A stretch of 5,440 nucleotides of DNA from the NCBI GenBank assembly GCA_023428655.1, contig JAEYXC010000072.1:1-5440 (forward strand). The letters run 5' to 3'. This document shows positions 1-5,440 of this stretch, one piece after another (within the stretch, counting starts at the first letter, position 1; every line of letters starts with the position of its first letter). The notes below the pieces were generated by a model. It was not told the DNA's origin, searched no databases, and saw only the letters and a list, made by a program, of their open reading frames with translations. This stretch comes from Bacillota bacterium. Lineage in GTDB: Bacteria > Bacillota > Clostridia > Lachnospirales > Lachnospiraceae. Made by a program: the position numbers and the translations under genes.

Positions 1-1453
1 GCAAGAGACACTGCTCTGTATCACTAGCCTGCTGAACAATACCCTGTTCGATATCATCAATGGTCCGTGAGATATCCTTTGTTGCCACAAGTAGCTTCTC
101 AGAGGTATTGGATACCCCTTCTGCAGAGCTACTTACCTTAACACCTACCCCCTGAACCTCTCCGATTAATCCACGCATATCACGGAGCATGTTCCCAATA
201 CCCTTAGCCAAGTGAAGGAACTCGTCCTTCCGTTTGGTATCAAAATTGGTTGTAAGATCACCCGTCGCGGCCTGAGTAATTCTCTTACTTAAAAAGTTGA
301 TCGCAACGCTGACAGAACTCGATACTAATACTAGAGTGACTAGGGCGAATAGGATCGCAATCGTAACGAAAGTAACATTCAATGACTTAATACCGGATAC
401 CTGCTCGAGTATCGTTGCTTTGGGTATAAGAGCACATATGGTTGCTCCCATATCTCCCACCTTACTATAAAGATATAGATATTCCTCATCATTATAGGTC
501 TGGTAAGAGAAGCCGCTGGTTTCTTCGGATTCTATGGTGTTTTTATAATAATCTTGGGAAGTAAAAACGTTTTTATCAGAGCCCTTAATTACTTCTCGGC
601 CATCCTTTGTTACAAAGGCTATGATACTCCCTTCTCCCAAATTATACTCGGTGAACATATCTAACAGCTTTTGACGTGATATATCGATGATTACAAATCC
701 ATTCCTGGCATTCATAATACGGATCAAGGAATAGGCATATTTTGATGAGTCATAGGTCGTTTTATCACCGGATACCATCTTATCCAAGCTCTGATGTTCT
801 CCCAACCAGATATATTTAACCTTTTTATCTTCAAAGCTTTTTATTTGATCCAATTGAAGGAAGCTCTCATAAATACTATCCTGTGTAGCTGCCTCAGAGG
901 ATACCGTCTTTGCTTCCTTACCAACCATATGTACACCCGCAATAAAGGAGTTTGTCTTTTTCACTAACTGAACCGCGCTTTCAACGGTAAAGCGGGCATT
1001 GAGATAATTGGTCTCCGGAGCTCCCTCCGGCCGGTTGTAGTATTCTCCAATATCCGAATCCAACAATAACTCACCGGACTTCTCCTGGATAACATTTAAC
1101 CCAAAATTAAGATAGTCACTAACCGCATTAATCGTATCTAAGGAGCTATTCTCATAATTCGTAATGATTGCTTCCTCCGATTTACGATAGGATATGGTCC
1201 CATATATGGCCAATAGAATGATTGGGATTAATAATCCAATAAAAATCTTTAAACGAAGGCTTCGAATCATTCCAACAACAGCTTTTCGTATTGAAGTTCT
1301 TCTCCCCCGATCCTCCTTCAAATCACTACTCTTCTGCGTTAGAACCTTTTTACTTGTCTTTTCCTTTTGCCCGGTCAGCTTGGTCTTGACCGTCTTCTCC
1401 TTTGTACCCCTCGGTACTTTAGCTGTTCGAAACTTAAATAACGCCTTACTCAT
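1..1453 (-). CDS. Methyl-accepting chemotaxis protein, N-terminal 484 residues (3' end beyond window)
   Basis: Transmembrane chemoreceptor that should sense an extracellular ligand and signal to CheA/CheW. The frame is open from the ATG at 1451-1453 to the left edge. Visible order: a basic cytoplasmic N-terminus (residues 1-69, 23 K/R against 5 D/E); first membrane helix about 69-88; extracellular cache-like (probably dCache) domain about 90-352; second membrane helix about 357-385; HAMP about 386-430, including the segment TQAATGDLTTNF; then the first part of the coiled-coil signalling domain, rich in S/T/E/Q. The conserved CheA-contacting hairpin tip lies outside the window. The start is supported by AGGGGGT five nt upstream; the next in-frame ATG (residue 62, 1268-1270) has no comparable site. 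Family assignment comes from domain order and the HAMP and signalling segments. The ligand is unknown; I do not see the complete dCache amino-acid-binding motif. It has its own promoter, so it is probably separate from the upstream operon. Confidence 0.92.
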   Translation of the reverse strand, partial: MSKALFKFRTAKVPRGTKEKTVKTKLTGQKEKTSKKVLTQKSSDLKEDRGRRTSIRKAVVGMIRSLRLKIFIGLLIPIILLAIYGTISYRKSEEAIITNYENSSLDTINAVSDYLNFGLNVIQEKSGELLLDSDIGEYYNRPEGAPETNYLNARFTVESAVQLVKKTNSFIAGVHMVGKEAKTVSSEAATQDSIYESFLQLDQIKSFEDKKVKYIWLGEHQSLDKMVSGDKTTYDSSKYAYSLIRIMNARNGFVIIDISRQKLLDMFTEYNLGEGSIIAFVTKDGREVIKGSDKNVFTSQDYYKNTIESEETSGFSYQTYNDEEYLYLYSKVGDMGATICALIPKATILEQVSGIKSLNVTFVTIAILFALVTLVLVSSSVSVAINFLSKRITQAATGDLTTNFDTKRKDEFLHLAKGIGNMLRDMRGLIGEVQGVGVKVSSSAEGVSNTSEKLLVATKDISRTIDDIEQGIVQQASDTEQCLL

Positions 1454-1458
1454 AAAAT

Positions 1459-1465
1459 ACCCCCT
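1459..1465 (-). promoter_or_regulatory. Ribosome binding site that decides the chemoreceptor start
   Basis: The minus strand reads AGGGGGT followed by TATTT and then ATG, a good Shine-Dalgarno sequence with 5-nt spacing. It supports the upstream start at 1453 and therefore the long basic N-terminal extension. The alternative ATG at codon 62 is preceded by GCTGTTGTTGGA, which lacks a well-placed site. Confidence 0.75.
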
Positions 1466-1507
1466 ATGTATTTTGTTAATAGTGTTAGCATTGATCCTAA
1501 GTTAACG

Positions 1508-1536
1508 AATCTATTATACCATATTAAGGATGTCAA
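1508..1536 (-). promoter_or_regulatory. Probable sigma-A promoter of the chemoreceptor gene
   Basis: On the minus strand a perfect -35 hexamer TTGACA (1531-1536) is followed by a perfect -10 hexamer TATAAT (1513-1518), but only 12 nt apart, shorter than the usual 16-18. A second possible -10, TAGATT (1508-1513), lies exactly 17 nt from TTGACA and matches 4 of 6 consensus bases. Either TTGACA works with TAGATT, or TATAAT works with a weak -35. Transcription would start at about 1500-1506, leaving a leader of roughly 50 nt before the ATG. I saw no sigma-28-type (TAAA-N15-GCCGATAA) motif, although motility genes often use one. Confidence 0.6.
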
Positions 1537-1599
1537 AATCTATTCTTTTTTATTATTTTGCAATATATTTCGATTTTTTGAAACGTTTTTCACCCACAA

Positions 1600-1649
1600 A
1601 TTGTACAATAAAGCATTTTGTACTCCATATATTTTGTCCAATCTTGTCG
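1600..1649. repeat. Cluster of TTGTAC-like elements with small dyads
   Basis: Plus-strand copies are TTGTAC at 1601 and 1618, TTGTCC at 1634 and TTGTCG at 1644. The first lies inside a 10-bp perfect palindrome, ATTGTACAAT (1600-1609). GTACAA (1603-1608) and TTGTAC (1618-1623) form a 6-bp inverted repeat around a 9-nt spacer. The last two copies make an imperfect 10-bp tandem repeat (TTGTCCAATC, TTGTCGAATT). The cluster lies about 65-110 bp upstream of the -35, where an activator or repressor could bind. No known regulator is recognised, and chance in AT-rich DNA is possible. Confidence 0.35.
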
Positions 1650-1693
1650 AATTTAATTCTTCCATCTTAGTGCAACTTTACCATGTTTCACGT

Positions 1694-2695
1694 TTACCAA
1701 TTGTTTACGGCATGCTCCGCAAAGGCTACTAAATTATCGACCTTCAGCTCACTCCCATCATCTAGTACTGCGGTTCCTCTAAATTCTCCAAACATCTGAT
1801 GACAGCAATTATCCACCCATAAAAGCTTTGTTCTAGTAGTTCTGTCATAGGTCGGGTTCAGTGTAAGATCAAGTCGTCCTTCCCTATCATAGAGTCGCCA
1901 GGGCTGCATGTAATCTTGGCTCCTCTCAAATACAACCTCCCCAAGCTTATGGGTCGTATCACCATAGAATAGAATATTTTCGGTAGCATGACGGGTATTT
2001 CCAAAGCCACAACCAAGATTGAAGCCAAAAATTTTATCATTAATATATCCGGTTCCGTTACTCCAGTACCATTCGTTATGAAACGGCCAAACTCCTCTAC
2101 CCCAGTCTAAGAGTCCAAAGGAATCCTTTGAGGAAAAGCAGTATCTCCCTTCTCCATAGGTTACAGTCCCTTCCGCTGTCATGCAATTGATTTTCTGATT
2201 GTAATAAAAGGCCTTCGGCGATTCGTCAAAGGGTACGTTAATCACTAAGGAATTCTGATTTTGTCTCGTCAAGGTAATATCCGCCTCAAAATCATCCCAT
2301 TTGCAAAGTAGATGCCTGGTGTCTCCTTTTACGGTAAAGCTTATCCTACCAGCTTTTTTATCATAGCAAATCACATGATCCTTCTCCGCATCCTCCGGAA
2401 GATGAAGGGAACCAAAGGGCATCACCAGAATAGTTCCCTTCTCTGCAAGCATTTTACCCTTCTCAAAATCAAAAAACATGATACCTACCTGTCCGGCATA
2501 AGCGGCATGCCCGATGGTAAATTGCATACATCTTCTGCCATCGCTTACCTGATAAAAATCCCATTCCTTAATACGAAAGGGTGATGCCTTGATTGCTTTT
2601 CTTCGATAACTTAATATACTTTTTGTTGAATAGCCCGGATATGGCGACCCCTTCTCATCAAGCACCGGTCCTGGCACTGTGAATTGCTTTTGCAT
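1694..2695 (-). CDS. DUF2804 family protein
   Basis: Complete 333-residue protein of unknown biochemical function, assigned to DUF2804 from memory of the family's conserved core. Key segments are DWGRGVWPF (197-205), WYWSNG (209-214), the glycine-rich FNLGCGFG (225-232) and, near the C-terminus, FGEFRGTAVLDDG (302-314). It is rich in Trp, Tyr and Phe with alternating beta-type segments, suggesting a beta-barrel or lipocalin-like fold that could hold a hydrophobic or sugar-like ligand; that is inference. No signal peptide or membrane helix is visible, so it is probably cytoplasmic. AAGGAGG (2703-2709) lies 7 nt before the ATG. The gene starts 17 nt after the transporter stop codon and is the last gene of the probable operon. 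Length and core appear intact. Confidence 0.8.
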   Translation of the reverse strand: MQKQFTVPGPVLDEKGSPYPGYSTKSILSYRRKAIKASPFRIKEWDFYQVSDGRRCMQFTIGHAAYAGQVGIMFFDFEKGKMLAEKGTILVMPFGSLHLPEDAEKDHVICYDKKAGRISFTVKGDTRHLLCKWDDFEADITLTRQNQNSLVINVPFDESPKAFYYNQKINCMTAEGTVTYGEGRYCFSSKDSFGLLDWGRGVWPFHNEWYWSNGTGYINDKIFGFNLGCGFGNTRHATENILFYGDTTHKLGEVVFERSQDYMQPWRLYDREGRLDLTLNPTYDRTTRTKLLWVDNCCHQMFGEFRGTAVLDDGSELKVDNLVAFAEHAVNNW

Positions 2696-2712
2696 TCCTC
2701 ATCCTCCTTATC

Positions 2713-3993
2713 CTATTTCATTCCACGGCGACGCGACAATAGTCTTCCCGCCGGTAATAACGGAAGTATGGTTAGTAGGGTCAGTACAGCAGATACCGTA
2801 AAAAGTAGTTCATTCGGTATCATTCCCTCCTCTCCATCCACCACCACAAGAACTCCGTAATTTTTAATGATCAAATTCGAAATAAAGGGACCAATAATCA
2901 TTGGTATACAGACAAAGAATAGCTGCTTTATCCCTTCAAACTGCCCCCGCTGCTCCTCCGGATACAGATTCTTATACCAAGCTGTTAATGTCTGAAGAAT
3001 AATAACATATCCTGCTCCTGCAAATAGCATTCCGAAAGCCAGACTTATCAGCTGCGAGCTGAGGCTTATCATCAGTAAGCCGGTCACATTAATCAGTAAC
3101 GCAACTGCTATTACCCCAGTATTCCTTCCACGGTCTATGAACCTTGCAGCCGGTATCGTAAGCAGTACTGCCACCAATAAGCTCAAGCCCTGAACGATTC
3201 CGGTCAAGGTATAATCCATTCCCAGATAGTTAACAAAGTAAATATTGATATAGGGAAAATATACATTAAAGCCGATGAAATATACCATCATGACAACAAA
3301 TACCCAAAACAGCTCTTTATTCTCCCTAATTGTTCGATAATTAAATACACTAAAAAATTGATGCCAAAAGCCCTTAGGATCCCTTTTTGCCCGAAGCTGC
3401 GGAGAATCCTTTAGCATAATAACAGAAAAAACTCCGATTGCCATTACCAGCACACCGATGATCGTAAAGAAGGCAAAGAAATCCAATTGATCAATAATAA
3501 TACCGGATACCACTGAACCAAAAATTGTTGCAAGCACCGGCATTGTTGCAAAGGCTCCACCTACACGTCCGCGGTTACTTTCATTTGAGATATCCGTTGT
3601 CCAAGAGCAAAATCCGCTGTCATATCCTACTGATCCAAAGAAGCTCATGATGGCATCCATAGCAACTACAAAGCAGCCTGCAGCAAAGACGGATTGAATC
3701 GGTAAAAATTCGGATACCCCAAAGATAATGGTGAAGGCTCCCCATAATATATATCCCACTGCAATAAAGGGTTTCCGTTTTCCTATTCGATCACCCATGG
3801 TTCCAATGAAAAAGGTGGCAAAGGTAGTTACTGTTGCACTCGTTCCAACCATCCATGAAATAATATCCGGATTCGGAGCGATTTTTGCATATACAAAGGC
3901 ATTAAACCAAGCATTCTCAACATTCCAGCACAGTTGCCCCGCCATGCCGAGAATCCATATTAGCGCCCAATTTCTCTTACTGATTTTCTCCAT
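2713..3993 (-). CDS. Major facilitator superfamily transporter, 12 membrane helices
   Basis: Complete 426-residue polytopic inner-membrane permease. The MFS motif A between helices 2 and 3 is clear: GDRIGKRKP (67-75). A related ARFIDRGRN (283-291) lies at the equivalent place in the second half. A charged central loop about 197-228 (KDSPQLRAKRDPKGF and after) separates two six-helix halves. Conserved loops SNESNRGRVGG (136-146) and YPEEQRGQFEG (344-354) also occupy comparable positions. A glutamate in the first membrane segment (E26, in WNVENAWFN) and the overall pattern recall the sugar-transporting GPH/SLC45-like branch; this subfamily call is tentative and the substrate is unknown. The gene lies 14 nt after the barrel-protein stop and 17 nt before the DUF2804 gene, so it likely moves the compound those proteins handle. 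The ORF is intact. Confidence 0.9.
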   Translation of the reverse strand: MEKISKRNWALIWILGMAGQLCWNVENAWFNAFVYAKIAPNPDIISWMVGTSATVTTFATFFIGTMGDRIGKRKPFIAVGYILWGAFTIIFGVSEFLPIQSVFAAGCFVVAMDAIMSFFGSVGYDSGFCSWTTDISNESNRGRVGGAFATMPVLATIFGSVVSGIIIDQLDFFAFFTIIGVLVMAIGVFSVIMLKDSPQLRAKRDPKGFWHQFFSVFNYRTIRENKELFWVFVVMMVYFIGFNVYFPYINIYFVNYLGMDYTLTGIVQGLSLLVAVLLTIPAARFIDRGRNTGVIAVALLINVTGLLMISLSSQLISLAFGMLFAGAGYVIILQTLTAWYKNLYPEEQRGQFEGIKQLFFVCIPMIIGPFISNLIIKNYGVLVVVDGEEGMIPNELLFTVSAVLTLLTILPLLPAGRLLSRRRGMK

Positions 3994-4003
3994 AGGCCCT
4001 ATT

Positions 4004-4008
4004 CTCCC
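4004..4008 (-). promoter_or_regulatory. Ribosome binding site of the transporter, touching the upstream stop codon
   Basis: GGGAG on the minus strand shares its first base with the last base of the barrel-protein TAG stop (4008-4010) and stands 10 nt before the transporter ATG. A second AGGG (3997-4000) is too close to the ATG to be ideal. This is weaker than the other ribosome binding sites in the window and suggests translational coupling to the upstream gene. Confidence 0.5.
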
Positions 4009-4862
4009 TATTTCCCGAAGGCCGCCTGATTATTCACCGGGCTTTGTCTTTTCTCCAGGTCGGGCATACGTCTTTCCAGGGCCGCAAAGGATATCTCAAC
4101 ATCCTCATGAACCTCATCTGCCTGGAAGGCTCCAACTGTTACCATATCACATTCCCGTAGGGTGTTCCAGGCAAAATTCAGGCCAACAAAGGGTGTGGTT
4201 CTTCCAGCCGCCATTGCTTTAATTGTCATGACCGGCTTCTTGGCATTATGTATGATTTTAGCTACAGTTTCCACTTCGATCTGCATCAGAAATCCCATGC
4301 AATTATAGAGCTGAATATAGGTCTGCACATCATATTCATTCTCGTCAGAGTAGGTAATCAGCTCCGGCATATGCGCGGACAGCCCGGGGATCATTCCCGC
4401 ATCACGTATCATGGTGGTATAATCCGGAAGACGATCGATAATTCCCTTGTTTTTGTTGACTAATTGCTCAACACTGGAATGATGGATCAAACAGATTTTG
4501 GAACCTCTCTGCTCGCAAGCCCTAATAATTTCTTGAGCTTCCTTTCTACCCTCCCTAGTGTTATCCACATTGATGCTGGGCGTATCTACCATGATCATCG
4601 GTTTTCCAAGCTTTTGTTCGGTAGCCTTAACCGCATCCACAAGATTCTGACTCAGTCCAAAGGGAGCCATGATCGTATCAATCCCATATTCCATATAGGC
4701 TTCTAATATCTCACACATCTTCTCTCTGGTATCATAACGTTTTGTAATCATTCGATCTGCTGCAGCTCCGGTATGACTCCAGCCCAGTATCCAGTTGGTC
4801 CCAATAATCATTCGGGAAAGTGAAACCCCTTCAACCTGTGTTCTAGGAAATTGCTTGCTCAT
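4008..4862 (-). CDS. TIM-barrel protein, aldo/keto reductase-like but lacking recognisable catalytic residues
   Basis: Complete 284-residue soluble protein with no signal peptide or membrane helix. Eight beta-strand-like segments can be placed in order: 17-22, 62-68, 88-95, 122-128, 157-164, 191-197, 210-217 and 240-246, as in a TIM barrel. The layout resembles aldo/keto reductases: IDTIMAPFG (61-69) stands where AKRs have DTAxxYG, LIHH (125-128) where they have the conserved His, and IKAMAAGR (214-221) with VTVGAF (241-246) resemble the late AKR strands. The catalytic Tyr appears to be Phe68, and the AKR Lys position on strand 3 appears to be Asp93, so ordinary NADPH-dependent reduction is doubtful. 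Asp93, His127, His128, His164, Glu196 and Lys215 sit at strand ends where a barrel active site would form. AGGAGGAGG (4869-4877) lies 6 nt before the ATG. First gene of the tight trio with the transporter and DUF2804 protein. Function unknown; an isomerase, lyase or aldolase remains possible. Confidence 0.7.
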   Translation of the reverse strand: MSKQFPRTQVEGVSLSRMIIGTNWILGWSHTGAAADRMITKRYDTREKMCEILEAYMEYGIDTIMAPFGLSQNLVDAVKATEQKLGKPMIMVDTPSINVDNTREGRKEAQEIIRACEQRGSKICLIHHSSVEQLVNKNKGIIDRLPDYTTMIRDAGMIPGLSAHMPELITYSDENEYDVQTYIQLYNCMGFLMQIEVETVAKIIHNAKKPVMTIKAMAAGRTTPFVGLNFAWNTLRECDMVTVGAFQADEVHEDVEISFAALERRMPDLEKRQSPVNNQAAFGK

Positions 4863-4918
4863 AAATAGCCTCCTCCTGAATATTTATTTTGAAGCAATAA
4901 ATTGCCCCAGCTCTTACC

Positions 4919-5440
4919 CTATTCCTTTCTTACTAGCAGAGGTACCCTCTTTTGCAGAGACACATCGAACAAACCGGTGGTAGTTACTCTGAGCTTAGGA
5001 ATTACCGGAAGACTGACAAAGGCCATCGTCAGGAAGGGATCGATTCCATCCTTTACTCCCATCTCTCTTGCCAGTGCTTGCATCTCATGGATATTCCCCG
5101 CCAAGGTAGCTGCATCCAGATTACTGATCAGACCTGCGATTGACAGTGGCAAATTCCCAATCACCTTACCATCTAAAGCAATGGCCCAGCCCCCCTGCAT
5201 GTCACGGATACAATTTGCTGCCGTTGCAATATCCTCGTCGTTCGTACCAATTGCAATGATATTATGGGAATCATGGGATACGGAAGAGGCGATCGCTCCC
5301 TTCTTAAGTCCATATCCGGTTACAAAGCCAAGACCAATATGATTTGTGTTATGATGGCGTTCGATCACCGCAAGCTTTATAATGTCTTCCTCGACATTTA
5401 CCTTTGCCTCCCCATTCACTAAGGGTGCAAAGACCTCTTC
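4919..5440 (-). CDS. ade: Adenine deaminase, C-terminal 173 residues (5' end beyond window)
   Basis: Adenine deaminase converts adenine to hypoxanthine and ammonia in cytoplasmic purine salvage. The visible part is the C-terminal region of the amidohydrolase-type enzyme (family about 570-600 residues). Counting from the right edge, the recognisable segments are ERHHNTNHIGLGFV (27-40), GLKKGAIASSVSHDSHN (44-60), IGTNDED (64-70), GGW (83-85), LPLSIAGLIS (97-106) and PFLTMAFVSLPVIPKL (135-150) followed by TTTGLFDV (153-160). These match the family's C-terminal signatures (HDSHN, LPL-x-IAGL, F-x-x-LPVIP, GL-x-DV). The N-terminal metal-binding motifs are outside the window. The frame is open to the edge; the GTG at 5417-5419 is an internal valine codon, not a start. 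The stop TAG at 4919-4921 lies 56 nt before the barrel-protein start, with no clear terminator, so read-through into the operon is possible. Confidence 0.93.
   Translation of the reverse strand, partial: EEVFAPLVNGEAKVNVEEDIIKLAVIERHHNTNHIGLGFVTGYGLKKGAIASSVSHDSHNIIAIGTNDEDIATAANCIRDMQGGWAIALDGKVIGNLPLSIAGLISNLDAATLAGNIHEMQALAREMGVKDGIDPFLTMAFVSLPVIPKLRVTTTGLFDVSLQKRVPLLVRKE

Larger units (their letters stand above)
1454..1693. other. AT-rich intergenic region between the DUF2804 gene and the chemoreceptor gene
   Basis: This 240-nt gap separates the end of the probable operon from the chemoreceptor start. It holds the chemoreceptor ribosome binding site (1459-1465), the promoter (1508-1536) and a cluster of TTGTAC/TTGTCC-like repeats (1600-1649). 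I found no convincing stem-plus-U-tract terminator just after the DUF2804 stop codon, so upstream transcription may end by another route or read through. The one long open frame on the plus strand has no ribosome binding site and runs across the promoter, so it is not treated as a gene. Confidence 0.7.

Noticed and set aside
1578..1591. TGAAACGTTTTTCA resembling a CcpA cre site
   Set aside because: The central CG is shifted by one base against the WTGNAANCGNTNNCA consensus, leaving two core mismatches. It lies in A/T-rich DNA where such matches arise easily.
1466..1732. Plus-strand 88-codon open frame in the intergenic gap
   Set aside because: It has no ribosome binding site, covers the minus-strand promoter, runs into the end of the DUF2804 gene on the opposite strand and has the composition of translated AT-rich intergenic DNA.
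391..3512. Repeated ACCGGATACC decamer (near 392, 768 and 3502)
   Set aside because: Each copy lies inside coding sequence. The two in the chemoreceptor encode Val-Ser-Gly, and all are explained by preferred GTA/TCC/GGT codons; the wide irregular spacing does not suggest a functional repeat.
3728..4222. Plus-strand 164-codon open frame
   Set aside because: It is antisense to the transporter start and the barrel-protein end, both well supported. The proline-rich low-quality translation is typical of a shadow frame.
4894..4905. GCAATAAATTGC inverted repeat in the gap after adenine deaminase
   Set aside because: Only a 5-bp, mostly A/T stem with a 2-nt loop and no U-run. It is too weak for an intrinsic terminator and not convincing as an operator.
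4902..5342. Plus-strand 146-codon open frame
   Set aside because: It is the antisense shadow of the adenine deaminase C-terminus, which has clear family motifs on the minus strand.
5417..5419. GTG as a possible start of a short adenine-deaminase-like protein
   Set aside because: The frame continues open to the window edge with family-like sequence, and the region is the known C-terminal part of a longer enzyme, so this is an internal Val codon.

Overview
The window looks like part of the chromosome of a low-GC Gram-positive bacterium, most likely a motile Clostridia member of the Lachnospiraceae type. This rests on the AT-rich intergenic DNA, strong AGGAGG-type ribosome binding sites, a sigma-A-like promoter, a cache-type chemoreceptor and general codon usage. 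It is an inference, not a taxonomic match. All five genes lie on the minus strand, so transcription runs from right to left. The two end genes are cut by the window edges.

From right to left, in transcription order: (1) the C-terminal 173 residues of an adenine deaminase (4919-5440); (2) after 56 nt, a 284-residue TIM-barrel protein resembling a degenerate aldo/keto reductase (4008-4862); (3) after 14 nt, a 426-residue major facilitator transporter (2713-3993); (4) after 17 nt, a 333-residue DUF2804 protein (1694-2695). The last three are tightly spaced with no visible terminator or promoter between them, so they form a probable operon. Adenine deaminase may be co-transcribed at its head, because the 56-nt gap shows no clear terminator or promoter.

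A 240-nt AT-rich gap (1454-1693) follows. It carries a sigma-A-type promoter and several TTGTAC-like repeats. Beyond it is the start of a methyl-accepting chemotaxis protein (1-1453). That protein has an unusually long, lysine/arginine-rich cytoplasmic N-terminus, a cache-like sensor domain, a HAMP domain and the beginning of the signalling domain; the rest lies beyond the left edge.

The most interesting part is the trio of barrel protein, transporter and DUF2804 protein. A permease sits beside a barrel protein that keeps the AKR-like layout but appears to lack the AKR catalytic Tyr and Lys, and beside a protein of unknown function. Together they look like an uncharacterised uptake and processing cassette. 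The substrate cannot be read from the sequence. No RNA genes, insertion sequences, CRISPR arrays or phage genes were seen.
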